Shown piece by piece: positions 7,997-16,562 of a DNA stretch of 53,451 bases. The notes beneath the pieces were generated by a model. That model was given only the letters and a program-made list of their open reading frames with translations, did no database searches and was not told the DNA's origin. This DNA comes from Armatimonadota bacterium (GTDB lineage Bacteria; Bacteroidota; Ignavibacteria; OLB7), in the NCBI GenBank assembly GCA_020850315.1, contig JADZEY010000093.1, positions 1 to 53,451 on the forward strand. Reading direction: 5' to 3'. A program made the position numbers and the translations under genes. Numbering within the stretch: the first letter of the stretch is position 1; every line of letters begins with the position of its first letter.

Positions 7997-10741
7997 ATGC
8001 TTACAACGCTACGATTCCTTCTATCCCTTGCCTTCCTGTTGCTGATCGCTTCCTGCGCTTCCACCGACAAACCAATACCAACCGATGCTGGCCCGGAAAC
8101 CCCACGCGACCGCGCAGCGTGGGAGCTGATGCGGCTTCGCGACCCAGCAACCGGGCGCATCCCAGAAGGGATTTCTGCGCGTGAGTTGGCATTTGCCAAA
8201 ACGTTGCCACAACGCCACGGAAACGCATTCCTGAAAACGCTTGGCGTGCAGCAGTACGGCTGGCAACAACGCGGGCCGTTCAATGTTGGCGGGCGCACCC
8301 GTGCGCTGGCCCTGGACCGGACGGGGGAGGACACCATGTTGGCTGGCGGGGTTTCGGGGGGGATGTGGCGTTCAATCAACGGTGGGGGAAGCTGGACCCG
8401 CGTCACCCGGTTGGATATGCATCCCAGCGTCACCTGCATCCAACAAGACCCACGCCCCGGAAAGGAGCGAACTTGGTACTACGGCACAGGTGAGCTGTAC
8501 GGCAACAGCGCAAGCGATGGCGGCGCCTACTACTACGGCGATGGTGTCTTCAAATCCAACGATAATGGGGTGACGTGGGAGCGGCTGCCGGGGACCGGTT
8601 CCGGCACTCCATCATCATTCGACAACGCCTCCGATTTGGTCTGGAATCTGGCGGTGGATCCCAGCAACCTTGACCAAGATGAAATCTACCTTGCCGTCTA
8701 TGGCGAAATCCGCCGCACGACCAACGGCGGCACCAATTGGCAGCGGGTGCGCGGCGGGATAAATTCTGCGTATGCCACCGATGTTGCTGTTACCGATAGC
8801 GGCATTGTGTATGCCACACTCAGCAGCGATGGTTCGCAGCGGGGAATCTTCCGGTTATCGGGGCAGAAGTGGACGGGAATCACCCCGCCAGGGTGGCCTT
8901 CTACGTACAACCGCATCCGTATTGGAATTGCTCCATCGAACCAAAACATCGTCTATTTCTTGGCGGAAACGCCCGGCGCGGGGGCGTTGGGAAAAAACTT
9001 CCGGGGGGATTCCTCGTGGCAAAGTTTGTGGCGGTACACCTACCTAAGCGATGATGGAACCGGGGCCGGGGGGACGTGGGAAAATTTATCGGCGAACATC
9101 CCGATTTACGGAACCTCCACCGGGGATTTCTTCTCGCAAGGGGGGTACGATCTTCACGTCACGGTGGACCCGCACAACCCCAACCACGTGGTGATTGGCG
9201 GAACCAACCTTTACCGCTCCACCGATGGCTTCACCAGCACAAGCAACTACAAATGGATTGGCGGCTACAAACTCTGGAAGCGCGACAGCACCATTCTGGA
9301 AGATTACCAATATCCCGAACATCACCCCGATCAGCACGCCGCTGTGTTTTCGGCAACGCGCCCCAATGTGCTCTTCACTGCAAGCGATGGCGGCGTGCAC
9401 CGCAGCGATAATTATCTGGCAGATTCGGTGACGTGGACCTCGCTGAACAATGGCTATTTCACCACTCAATTCTACACCGTTGCCATTGACCACGCAACTG
9501 CGGGGAGCAATCTGATGATTGGTGGGTTGCAGGATAACGGATCGTGGGGAACAGCATCGCTTAACTCATCGGCCCCGTGGGTTGAGCGGGGAACCAGCGA
9601 CGGAGCCTACTGCGCAGTGGTGGATGGCGGGCGGGAACTCTATCTAAGCAAGCAGCAAGGGCGGGTCTATCGGGTGCTGTTGGATCAGGATGGAAACGTC
9701 ACCGGTTCCACCCGCGTCGAGCCCGACTCCGCCACCGATTACATGTTCATCAACCCGTTTGTGCTGAATCCTTCCGACCAAAAAATGATGTTCATGGCGG
9801 CTGGCCGCTACCTGTGGCGGAACACGGATCTGACGGCGATTCCGCTCTCCTCAACCCAACGAACAACCATCAACTGGGCAAAGTTGGAGCAGAGCAAAAC
9901 CGACTCAGCATCGGTGGTTTCGGCAATCGGGGTCAGCACCACCGCGCCAGCAAACCGTGTGTGGTATGGGACCAGCCGGGGGAAGCTGTACCGGATAGAT
10001 AACGCCACATCTGGCGACCCACAGCCGGTGAACGTCACCGGGGGTGAGTTCCCCGTCAACGGCTACATCACCGCAATCAACGTGGATCCGATGGATGGGA
10101 ACCGTGCGGTTGCGGTCTTCAGCAACTACAATGTGATGAGCCTGTTCCTAACCACTGATGCGGGCCAGACTTGGACGGCAATCAGCGGTAACTTGGAAGA
10201 ACAATCTGATGGGAAAGGGGCGGGGCCATCGTGCCGTTGGTTTGCGTTCCTTCACCGCCCGAACGGAGTGCTCTGCCTTGTTGCCACAAGCACCGGACTG
10301 TACTCCACCAACAAGCTGGATGGAATGAACACCGTCTGGCACCAGGAAGGGGCCGACGTGATTGGAAACGTAGTGGTGGCAATGATTGACGTTCGCCAAA
10401 GCGACGGCTACGTTGCGGTGGCAACCCACGGCAACGGAATGTTCAGCACCGTGGTGCAAGCCCTGGGCGTTGATGAACCAGCGCAGCCAACCGCGGTGTT
10501 CAGCATCTACCCAAACCCAGCCACCGATCACCTTGTGGTAATGCTTCCGCCAGAACAGCTAACCGAGCAATCGGAGATTACTGTGTACGACCTAACGGGC
10601 CGCGCCGTCACCGAACCAGCCTATCCACCAATCGGCATTGCAACCCACGAAATAGATCTAACAACACTGCCATCCGGAAACTACCTCTGCAGTGTGAAGA
10701 TGGGGGAGAGGAAGATGGTTAGGAGGGTGGTGGTGAGGTGA
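7997..10741 (+). CDS. Secreted beta-propeller protein with T9SS sorting domain, paralogue of 3488-6328
   Basis: A 914-residue paralogue of the protein at 3488. ATG 7997 begins a signal peptide ending in LLLIASCAS, which looks like a lipobox with Cys at residue 17. WELMRLRDPATGRIPEGIS follows. The blades align throughout with the first copy: FNVGGRTRALALDR, SGGMWRSINGGGSWTR, GVFKSNDNGVTWERL, GGTNLYRSTDGF, NNGYFTTQFYTVAIDH, GGLQDNGSWG. The C-terminal T9SS domain has FSIYPNPATDHL, VYDLTGRAVTE, LPSGNYLCSV and ends KMVRRVVVR. A lipobox plus a T9SS domain on one protein is unusual; either the Cys is not lipidated or the two signals act in sequence. The longer open frame from 7721 overlaps the M15-like gene and is rejected as start. 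Confidence 0.85.
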   Translation: MLTTLRFLLSLAFLLLIASCASTDKPIPTDAGPETPRDRAAWELMRLRDPATGRIPEGISARELAFAKTLPQRHGNAFLKTLGVQQYGWQQRGPFNVGGRTRALALDRTGEDTMLAGGVSGGMWRSINGGGSWTRVTRLDMHPSVTCIQQDPRPGKERTWYYGTGELYGNSASDGGAYYYGDGVFKSNDNGVTWERLPGTGSGTPSSFDNASDLVWNLAVDPSNLDQDEIYLAVYGEIRRTTNGGTNWQRVRGGINSAYATDVAVTDSGIVYATLSSDGSQRGIFRLSGQKWTGITPPGWPSTYNRIRIGIAPSNQNIVYFLAETPGAGALGKNFRGDSSWQSLWRYTYLSDDGTGAGGTWENLSANIPIYGTSTGDFFSQGGYDLHVTVDPHNPNHVVIGGTNLYRSTDGFTSTSNYKWIGGYKLWKRDSTILEDYQYPEHHPDQHAAVFSATRPNVLFTASDGGVHRSDNYLADSVTWTSLNNGYFTTQFYTVAIDHATAGSNLMIGGLQDNGSWGTASLNSSAPWVERGTSDGAYCAVVDGGRELYLSKQQGRVYRVLLDQDGNVTGSTRVEPDSATDYMFINPFVLNPSDQKMMFMAAGRYLWRNTDLTAIPLSSTQRTTINWAKLEQSKTDSASVVSAIGVSTTAPANRVWYGTSRGKLYRIDNATSGDPQPVNVTGGEFPVNGYITAINVDPMDGNRAVAVFSNYNVMSLFLTTDAGQTWTAISGNLEEQSDGKGAGPSCRWFAFLHRPNGVLCLVATSTGLYSTNKLDGMNTVWHQEGADVIGNVVVAMIDVRQSDGYVAVATHGNGMFSTVVQALGVDEPAQPTAVFSIYPNPATDHLVVMLPPEQLTEQSEITVYDLTGRAVTEPAYPPIGIATHEIDLTTLPSGNYLCSVKMGERKMVRRVVVR

Positions 10742-10796
10742 ATAGGGGGTAGAATGAGTTCTGTGGGGAGCAACAAGCGTGCAGTGGTCAGTATAA

Positions 10797-11090
10797 ATCG
10801 AACATGTTTTTGCGCGCCGCTTTGCTGGTAAGCAGATTGAGTCGCAGAACCGTTTTATCCAGTATGACCCGCAGGCGTTCTTTGTTGAGTTCGAGATACC
10901 AAACGGGCAAATTACTGGGGTTGCTTCCTACCGCGTTGTGCCAACTGATGCCGCCTCATGCCGGCTAATCAGCAAGATGAATTTTTCGGTGAAAGGGATT
11001 GCTCGGCTTTTTACACCGCTTCTGACCCGCATTATGAAGCGGGATTCAGCAAGGGATGAGCAAACGTTGAAACGGCTTTTGGAGGCGTAA
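10797..11090 (+). pseudogene. SRPBCC/polyketide-cyclase-like gene remnant (5' end missing)
   Basis: A frame without a start codon is open from 10797 (after TAA 10794-10796) to TAA 11088-11090, giving about 97 residues: ARRFAGKQIESQNRFIQY, then FFVEFEIPNGQITGVASYRV, then LFTPLLTRIMKRDSARDEQT and LLEA. Alternating strands ending in a long helix with L-x-x-x-LL at the C-terminus resemble the second half of START/SRPBCC proteins. The front half is missing and the preceding sequence shows nothing coding, so I treat it as a decayed gene. The first CRISPR-like repeat begins 4 nt after its stop. Confidence 0.5.
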
Positions 11091-11093
11091 GGA

Positions 11094-11309
11094 GCCACCC
11101 CCATTCCCGCGTGGACAGAAAGCGATGCGATGAAAGCGATTGAGCGTGACGCGGGCCACCCCCATTCCCGCGTGGACAGAAATCTCGCCGAAGCACATTT
11201 GACCTCTGTCACTACCCCACTCCCATCCCCGCGTAGGCCGAAAATCTTTCACAATAGTTTGGAGTTCAGCCAGAGTGGCCAGCCACCCCATCCCCATGTA
11301 AGCCGAAAA
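11094..11309. CRISPR. Short, decaying orphan CRISPR-like array
   Basis: Two identical 28-nt units lie at 11094-11121 and 11155-11182, each starting GCCACCCCCATTCCC and ending GTGGACAGAAA. A third unit (11216-11243, 6 mismatches) sits at the same 61-nt period. A fourth, more diverged unit (11282-11308, one base deleted) follows after 38 nt. The two regular spacers are 33 nt (11122-11154, 11183-11215) and unrelated in sequence. A 28+33 period is typical of type I-E arrays. Degeneration towards one end is typical of the leader-distal end, which would put the leader at the low-coordinate side. No cas genes are in the window. The period is not a multiple of three, which argues against a protein repeat. 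Confidence 0.6.
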
Positions 11310-11404
11310 CCAGCGATGCCTACGCATTTTCCGCCAAGCCGACCATGCCGAATCCGTGCGAATCGGGTGGTAATACAACAAAATGTTCCCGGCACGGCCA
11401 AATG

Positions 11405-11436
11405 TTTGGCGGCACTACGTTCGGTAGCTAACTTTG
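11405..11436 (+). promoter_or_regulatory. Bacteroidota-type promoter candidate for the ATP synthase operon
   Basis: TTTG (11405-11408), a 20-nt spacer, then TAACTTTG (11429-11436) match exactly the TTTG/TAnnTTTG promoter described in Bacteroidota. Transcription would start near 11442, leaving a leader of about 76 nt before the first small gene at 11518. There is no closer gene on this strand, so it probably drives the atp operon. Confidence 0.5.
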
Positions 11437-11517
11437 CGCCCTTTCTTGTGCGGTGCTTCCGGTTTGCGCTGCGAGCCGGGTAGGAAAGGATCACAGCCGA
11501 AGCCTTGTGAGAGTGCC

Positions 11518-11742
11518 ATGCAGCAACGCCAATCGAACCGCTCAACAATGCAGCAACTTTCCCCATACCTTGGTATGGGGTTTCAGCTTGCGGCGGCAAT
11601 GGCTGCCTTTGGGGCAGCTGGGTGGTGGGCCGATTCAGAATACGGAACCACGCCGTGGTTATTGGTGGTGGGTGTCGTCTTGGGGGCGACGGGCGGGTTA
11701 ATCAGTATGATCCGTACGTCGCTTCGTTCACAAAAGCCGTAA
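11518..11742 (+). CDS. AtpZ/AtpI-family small membrane protein
   Basis: A 74-residue protein at the head of the ATP synthase genes. It has two membrane helices (GMGFQLAAAMAAFGAAGWWA and LLVVGVVLGATGGLISMI) joined by a short polar turn (DSEYGTTPW), the layout of the AtpZ/AtpI family (F0F1-ATPase subunit, putative). Such proteins assist c-ring assembly or carry Mg/Ca in other bacteria. ATG 11518 is chosen because the earlier in-frame start at 11434 would begin inside the predicted promoter. The next gene starts 9 nt after the stop. Confidence 0.75.
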   Translation: MQQRQSNRSTMQQLSPYLGMGFQLAAAMAAFGAAGWWADSEYGTTPWLLVVGVVLGATGGLISMIRTSLRSQKP

Positions 11743-11751
11743 TAACAACGC

Positions 11752-12243
11752 ATGATCCTGCCGCCGGACGTAACGTTCAACAGAATGAAATTCCTGTTTC
11801 TTCGCAACATCCTTCTTATCACACTGCTGTTTGGCATTGTGTTGGCCTATCCAATCTACGGTTGGGTAACGCCAGAAGCATTTAAGGGGATTATTGCCGC
11901 CGGAATCGTGGCATTGGCCAACGTCCTAATCGGCTATCTGATGATGGAGACTGCGCTGGACAAACCAAACCAGCAGTTCCTTTCACTGGTGTTTGGTGGG
12001 ATGGCTATCCGGTTGCTGGCCACGATGGTGGTGCTGTTTATTCTGTTCACTGCCAAGTACCACCAGCTGGCGCTTTCCCTTTCGCTGATGGTGTTCTATG
12101 TGGTGTACATGGTTGCCGAAATTATCTACATCGCACGGGTGATGAGCCGCCGGAAAGTCTCTGTCCCGAATCGTCGCAAGCAACGTTCCAACAATACATC
12201 CTCGCTTCCCCGTTCCATTGCCATTGAATCCGCCAAGAAGTAA
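11752..12243 (+). CDS. ATP synthase-associated membrane protein (AtpI-like)
   Basis: A 163-residue membrane protein with four likely helices: ILLITLLFGIVLAYPIYGWV, GIIAAGIVALANVLIGYL, LVFGGMAIRLLATMVVLFIL and LSLSLMVFYVVYMVAEIIYI. A basic, Ser/Asn-rich tail follows (RRKVSVPNRRKQRSNN). Its place between the AtpZ-like gene and atpB matches the position of AtpI/AtpR-type proteins in other atp operons; sequence alone does not settle which family it is. ATG 11752 or ATG 11785 (MKFLFLRN) could be the start; the second gives a tidier membrane N-terminus. Its stop overlaps the atpB start by one base (TAATG), implying coupled translation. Confidence 0.65.
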   Translation: MILPPDVTFNRMKFLFLRNILLITLLFGIVLAYPIYGWVTPEAFKGIIAAGIVALANVLIGYLMMETALDKPNQQFLSLVFGGMAIRLLATMVVLFILFTAKYHQLALSLSLMVFYVVYMVAEIIYIARVMSRRKVSVPNRRKQRSNNTSSLPRSIAIESAKK

Positions 12244-13370
12244 TGCCTGATACGAACAACCCACACAGCCAGGAAGCTCCACACCAGGAGCAACACAGCG
12301 GAACCACCGATCACGGCACCAGCCACGGCAGCGATCATGCCGCCGGAGCCGAGAACCCGTTCACGGCGGTGCTATCCCATCTTGGTGACCACCGTGAGAT
12401 CACGTTTGGGCATATCCACCTGTTCGATTTGCCGATTATTCTGATTGATGACGGGCTGCATATCTACCCCAGCGTTCATGCAATGGAAGCCAAAGGGGTT
12501 CATGCTCTTGAACATCACCACGTGGTGAATGTGGCAACAAAAAAAGCCCCGGCATTGGATTTCTCTGTCACCAGTTTGGTGTTCTACCAATGGGTGGCGA
12601 TGGCCCTTCTGCTGGCGGTGTTTATCCCCATGGGGCGGAAATACAAGAAGGTTGGGGTGAAACCGCTTGGCGGAATTTTTGCGGCAATGGAGATGCTGAT
12701 TGAATATGTGCGTGATGAGATTGTGACCCCGAACATCGGGAAGGATGGAGCAAAGATGCTTCCGATCTTCCTCACGTTCTTCTTCTTCATCCTGTTTATG
12801 AACTACTTGGGGTTGATACCCGGGGCGCATACCGCAACCGGAAGCATCAACGTCACGGCAGGGTTGTCCATCATCGCCTTCTTCTTGGTGCAGATTGCCT
12901 CCATCAGCAAAATTGGAATCGGCGGCTATCTGAAGCACCTCACTGGCGGAACCCCGGTCTTCTTGTGGCCGATTATGATCCCAGTGGAAATTTTGGGCCT
13001 GTTCACCAAGCCGTTCGCATTGGCTATCCGCTTGTACGCCAACATGGTGGCCGGCCACGTGATTTTGCTTTCGTTGATCGCACTCACCTTCCTTAGCGTC
13101 GCATTTATCCCTGTCTCAGTTGGGTTCTCGCTCTTCATTTACATGCTAGAGTTGTTGGTGGCGTTCTTGCAAGCGTACATCTTCACAACGCTGACCGCAG
13201 TGTTCACCGGCATGGCAATGGCAAGCCACGATCATCACGAGGAGCATGAAGTCCACAGCGACCGCCATGCGACGGTGTCGGATGTGGTGACCGAAATGGC
13301 GACGGGGGATTACGATGACCTTAGCGAAGAACTTCGCAAGCATCAGCCAGCCGGCGCGGCTGCCCACTGA
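12243..13370 (+). CDS. atpB: ATP synthase F0 subunit a
   Basis: Forms the proton half-channels next to the rotating c-ring in the inner membrane. The essential stator arginine lies in LAIRLYANMVAGHVILL, the hallmark of the family. It has five or six hydrophobic helices, for example VFYQWVAMALLLAVFIPM and IFLTFFFFILFMNYLGLIPG. At 375 residues it is longer than the E. coli protein (271). The extra length is a His-rich, polar N-terminus (residues 1-90, including HSQEAPHQEQHSG) and a His/Glu-rich tail after the last helix (SHDHHEEHEVHSDRH). Long, His-rich a subunits also occur in Bacteroidota and Chlorobiota. Start by one-base overlap with the previous stop. Confidence 0.95.
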   Translation: MPDTNNPHSQEAPHQEQHSGTTDHGTSHGSDHAAGAENPFTAVLSHLGDHREITFGHIHLFDLPIILIDDGLHIYPSVHAMEAKGVHALEHHHVVNVATKKAPALDFSVTSLVFYQWVAMALLLAVFIPMGRKYKKVGVKPLGGIFAAMEMLIEYVRDEIVTPNIGKDGAKMLPIFLTFFFFILFMNYLGLIPGAHTATGSINVTAGLSIIAFFLVQIASISKIGIGGYLKHLTGGTPVFLWPIMIPVEILGLFTKPFALAIRLYANMVAGHVILLSLIALTFLSVAFIPVSVGFSLFIYMLELLVAFLQAYIFTTLTAVFTGMAMASHDHHEEHEVHSDRHATVSDVVTEMATGDYDDLSEELRKHQPAGAAAH

Positions 13371-13515
13371 TATTTAACTCTTGGAAACCTTTTTCGTGGG
13401 AAAAGGGCGGTGGTGGGGGGCTGGCATTTGCGTAGTTTCGCACGTCTTTTTCCGAACGGCAGAACATATCTGAACTCATAAACAACTCTCATCAAAACCA
13501 AACGGAGCTTTTCTC
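13371..13515 (+). promoter_or_regulatory. atpB-atpE intergenic region with small hairpin and possible internal promoter
   Basis: This 145-nt gap contains a short hairpin (CCTTTT ... AAAAGG, about 13388-13407) and, downstream, TAGTTTCG (13433-13440). The latter resembles the -7 element in front of uppS (same eight bases at 34885), though no good -33 TTTG is found 19-21 nt upstream. It may hold a secondary promoter that boosts subunit c, or simply processing structures. Confidence 0.3.
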
Positions 13516-13743
13516 ATGGAACCACAGGTAATGGCGTATCTCGGTGCAGGTCTTGGCGCCGGAATGGTTGTCTTTGGTGTCGGAACAGGCATTGGCCGCC
13601 TTGCAGCAGCCGCGCTTGACGCACAGGGCCGCCAGCCGGAAGCCATCGGCGATGTCCGCACAACGATGATTATCGCTGCTGCACTTATCGAAGGTGTGGC
13701 ACTGTTCGCAATGGTTATTTGTATCCTGCTTGCAACCAAGTAA
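13516..13743 (+). CDS. atpE: ATP synthase F0 subunit c
   Basis: The 75-residue proteolipid that forms the rotor ring. Two helices are joined by a polar loop (DAQGRQPEA). Helix 1 carries the glycine ladder G10-x-G12-x-G14-x-G16 needed for tight packing. Helix 2 carries the ion-binding carboxylate E59 in ALIEGVALFAMV. The residues around E59 (Gly-Val rather than Ser-Thr) and lack of the polar partner set of sodium rings suggest proton coupling; this is inference. A strong palindrome follows the gene before atpF. Confidence 0.95.
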   Translation: MEPQVMAYLGAGLGAGMVVFGVGTGIGRLAAAALDAQGRQPEAIGDVRTTMIIAAALIEGVALFAMVICILLATK

Positions 13744-13755
13744 TGCAGGGCCAAT

Positions 13756-13779
13756 CGGGCGGCCAAGCTTGGCCGCCCG
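13756..13779 (+). terminator. GC-rich 12-bp palindrome between atpE and atpF
   Basis: A perfect 24-base palindrome (half-site CGGGCGGCCAAG) begins 13 nt after the atpE stop. T-rich sequence (GATTTTTC, about 13786-13793) follows 6 nt later. In an operon this is likely a partial terminator or a 3' stabiliser that lets the c subunit be made in excess. Confidence 0.55.
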
Positions 13780-13831
13780 TTGGGTGATTTTTCGGCATCT
13801 TCAGTCTGGCTTCCCATCCTAACGCTAAGCA

Positions 13832-14329
13832 ATGAATCCACTTGCAGATATCAATGTAGGTCCTATTCTCTGGACCATCATCAACTTCTTTCTGCTTCTT
13901 GTTCTTCTTCGCATCGTTGCGTGGAAGCCAATCCTGAACGCGCTGCAAACGCGCCAGGACACCATCAACGACGCGCTAAACCGCGCCGAATCTGCCAAGC
14001 AGGAAGCCGACCGCGTGCTTGCTGAAAACCAAAAAGCACTGCGCCAAGCCGAAGCCGAATCGCAGAAAGTGCTGAAGGAAACCCGTGAATACGCCCAGCG
14101 GATTCAATCCGACGCAATGGCCAAAGCACAGGATGACACCAAGAAGCTGATGGAACAAGCGCATCAGGAGATCAACCTCAGCAAGCAGCAGGCGATGAAC
14201 GAACTTCGTACCGAAGTCGCTTCGCTTGCGGTGGGTGCTGCCGAGAGAATCTTGAACGAATCTCTCGATGCCGACCGCCACACACGCCTTGTGAACGACT
14301 ACCTGAAGCAGACAGCCAACCAGAACTAA
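13832..14329 (+). CDS. atpF: ATP synthase F0 subunit b
   Basis: The peripheral-stalk subunit that links F0 to F1. It has 165 residues. A single N-terminal membrane helix (ILWTIINFFLLLVLLRIVAW) is followed by a long charged coiled coil rich in Ala, Glu, Lys and Gln (ALQTRQDTINDALNRAESAK onward). Conserved features are the KPI after the helix and the AERIL near the end. Only one b-type gene is present, implying a homodimer. The next gene, atpH, starts 30 nt downstream. Confidence 0.93.
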   Translation: MNPLADINVGPILWTIINFFLLLVLLRIVAWKPILNALQTRQDTINDALNRAESAKQEADRVLAENQKALRQAEAESQKVLKETREYAQRIQSDAMAKAQDDTKKLMEQAHQEINLSKQQAMNELRTEVASLAVGAAERILNESLDADRHTRLVNDYLKQTANQN

Positions 14330-14359
14330 GTCCGACTTTTTTCTCACCAACGCATCACG

Positions 14360-14908
14360 ATGACGCAGACACGAGCAGCGCAACGATACGCCAAAGCGAT
14401 TCTGGAAATCGCCAAGGAGGAGAAGGCGCAGGAGGCGGTCACCGAAGATTTCAAGACTATCCACGGGGCACTACAGAACTCCCCAGAGCTTCGCCGATTG
14501 CTGGAAACTCCAGTGATTGACGAACGGGTGAAGGAGAGCCTTCTGCTTGAAATTTTTGCGGGGAAAATTGGCGAAATACTGGCACGGTTTATCGGATTGC
14601 TTACCCGCAAGGGGCGTTCGGCGGATCTTGCTTCCATCATCCAAGCATACTTCCATCTGCTTGATGCCGAGCAGAACACTATCAGCGCGATGGTGACCAC
14701 TGCGGCCCCATTAAGCGAGCCACAACAGCGGGAGCTTGAGCAACGGTTATCGGCAATCAGCGGAAAAGCAATCCGCGCCGAATATCAGCTTGATCCGGGG
14801 CTGGTCGGTGGTTTCCGGGCAACCTTTGGCGACACAATGATTGATGCCTCGCTACGGCATCAGCTAAACCGAATGCACGATACCTTGCTGCAAGGCTCGG
14901 TGAACTGA
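14360..14908 (+). CDS. atpH: ATP synthase F1 subunit delta
   Basis: Caps the F1 head and ties it to the b stalk. The 182-residue length is normal. The N-terminus [19 protein letters not shown] and the C-terminal segment [20 protein letters not shown] are family signatures (usual form: P-x-L-x-G-G-x-x-x-x-x-G-D-x-x-x-D-x-S). Followed 50 nt later by atpA. Confidence 0.94.
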   Translation: MTQTRAAQRYAKAILEIAKEEKAQEAVTEDFKTIHGALQNSPELRRLLETPVIDERVKESLLLEIFAGKIGEILARFIGLLTRKGRSADLASIIQAYFHLLDAEQNTISAMVTTAAPLSEPQQRELEQRLSAISGKAIRAEYQLDPGLVGGFRATFGDTMIDASLRHQLNRMHDTLLQGSVN

Positions 14909-14958
14909 GTGCGGCAACTGAATCCAGCAACAACTTTCATTTAGTACAGATAACCAGT

Positions 14959-16506
14959 ATGGTTGAAGTTCGTCCCGATGAAGTAACCGCCATCCTGCGC
15001 AAGCAGTTGACTGGCTTCTCAAGTGAGGTGGATGTTTATGACATCGGCACCGTTTTGGAAGTGGGCGACGGTGTGGCGCGTGTCTATGGCCTAACCAACG
15101 TGCTTGCTTCGGAACTTGTCGAGTTCCCGAATGGTGTCACCGGAATGGCGCTGAACCTTGAAGAAGACAACGTTGGTGTGGTGTTGTTCGGCGATGACAA
15201 GCTGATTAAAGAAGGGGACACCGTCAAGCGTACCGGCAAGGTTGCCTCCGTTCCGGTGGGGGAAGCACTGTTGGGGCGTGTGGTCAATCCGTTGGGTGTG
15301 CCACTTGATGGCCGCGGCCCAATCAACGCTGCCAAAACGCTTCCGATTGAACAGAAAGCCCCCGGCGTTATCGCCCGCTATCCCGTCCACGAGCCGTTGC
15401 AGACCGGCATCAAAGCCCTTGATGCAATGGTTCCGATTGGACGTGGCCAGCGTGAGCTTATCATCGGCGACCGCCAAACCGGAAAAACGACTGTGGCGAT
15501 TGATACGATCATCAATCAAAAATATACCCACACCCCAGAAGCAAAAGCACAAGGGATTGACCCGGTGTTCTGCATCTACGTCTGCATTGGTCAGAAAGCA
15601 TCTACCGTTGCAAACGTTGTGCAAATCCTGAAAGACAACGGCGCGATGGAGTACACCACGGTTGTTGTGGCCAGCGCAGCCGATCCCGCACCGCTTCAGT
15701 TTATCGCGCCATACTCCGGTGCGGCAATGGGTGAGTACTTCCGCGACAGCGGCCGCCACGCTTTGGCGGTGTACGACGACTTATCAAAGCAGGCTGCTGC
15801 CTATCGCCAGTTATCGCTGCTGTTGCGCCGCCCACCAGGGCGCGAAGCCTACCCGGGCGACGTGTTCTACCTGCACTCACGTTTGTTGGAACGCGCTGCA
15901 AAACTTGATAAGGAGAACGGCGGGGGATCGCTGACAGCGTTGCCAGTGATTGAAACGCAGGAAAGCGACCCATCGGCCTACATCCCAACCAACGTGATCT
16001 CCATCACTGACGGCCAGATCTATCTGATGCCCAATCTGTTCAATGCAGGCGTGCGTCCGGCAATCAACGTCGGCATCTCGGTCTCGCGTGTGGGGGGAAG
16101 TGCCCAGATTAAGGCGATGAGAAAAGTTTCCGGCACGCTGAAGCTTGACCTTGCGCAGTACCGCGAACTTGAGGCGTTTGCAAAATTTGGTTCCGACCTT
16201 GATAAATCCACCCAGCAGCTCTTGAATCGTGGATCCCGTTTGGTGGAGCTGCTGAAGCAAGGGCAGTTCCAGCCAATTCCGGTGGAAGAGCAGGTTGCTG
16301 CAATTTTTATTGGAACCAGTGGATTCTTGGACAGCATTGCAATTGCTGATGTTCGGCGGTTCGAGCAGGAGTTTATCGCCTACTTGAAGTTGAAAAATCC
16401 TGAATTGCTACCAAGCATTGCACAGAAAAAGGAGTTGACTGCCGAGATCAGCGACGGGCTGAAGGGTGCAGCAACCGAATTCTCCAAGACGTTCGCACGA
16501 AGCTAA
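14959..16506 (+). CDS. atpA: ATP synthase F1 subunit alpha
   Basis: The non-catalytic nucleotide-binding subunit of F1. The 515 residues show the full layout: N-terminal beta-barrel, the P-loop [33 protein letters not shown] (which contributes the arginine finger region further on), the [20 protein letters not shown] signature, and a helical C-terminal domain. [14 protein letters not shown] near the end is typical. The subunit beta gene is not next to it; after atpG the cluster ends. Confidence 0.97.
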   Translation: MVEVRPDEVTAILRKQLTGFSSEVDVYDIGTVLEVGDGVARVYGLTNVLASELVEFPNGVTGMALNLEEDNVGVVLFGDDKLIKEGDTVKRTGKVASVPVGEALLGRVVNPLGVPLDGRGPINAAKTLPIEQKAPGVIARYPVHEPLQTGIKALDAMVPIGRGQRELIIGDRQTGKTTVAIDTIINQKYTHTPEAKAQGIDPVFCIYVCIGQKASTVANVVQILKDNGAMEYTTVVVASAADPAPLQFIAPYSGAAMGEYFRDSGRHALAVYDDLSKQAAAYRQLSLLLRRPPGREAYPGDVFYLHSRLLERAAKLDKENGGGSLTALPVIETQESDPSAYIPTNVISITDGQIYLMPNLFNAGVRPAINVGISVSRVGGSAQIKAMRKVSGTLKLDLAQYRELEAFAKFGSDLDKSTQQLLNRGSRLVELLKQGQFQPIPVEEQVAAIFIGTSGFLDSIAIADVRRFEQEFIAYLKLKNPELLPSIAQKKELTAEISDGLKGAATEFSKTFARS

Positions 16507-16562
16507 ATCCACACGTAACCTGAGCTACGTGCTTCTAACCGGAAGCACGCCTAACAGAACCC

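Noticed and set aside
11342-11370. Possible fifth CRISPR-like unit
   Set aside because: Only short stretches (CCAT, CCGTG, GAA) resemble the repeat; the match is too weak to count.
11046-11381. Minus-strand ORF of 111 codons with repeated HAGMG peptides
   Set aside because: The repetition comes from the 61-nt DNA repeats, whose period is not a multiple of three, so the peptide repeat drifts in frame and is not a real protein.
15091-15759. Long minus-strand ORFs across atpA, mutS2, S1 and bamA
   Set aside because: They are mirror images of strongly coding plus-strand genes, with no recognisable domains.
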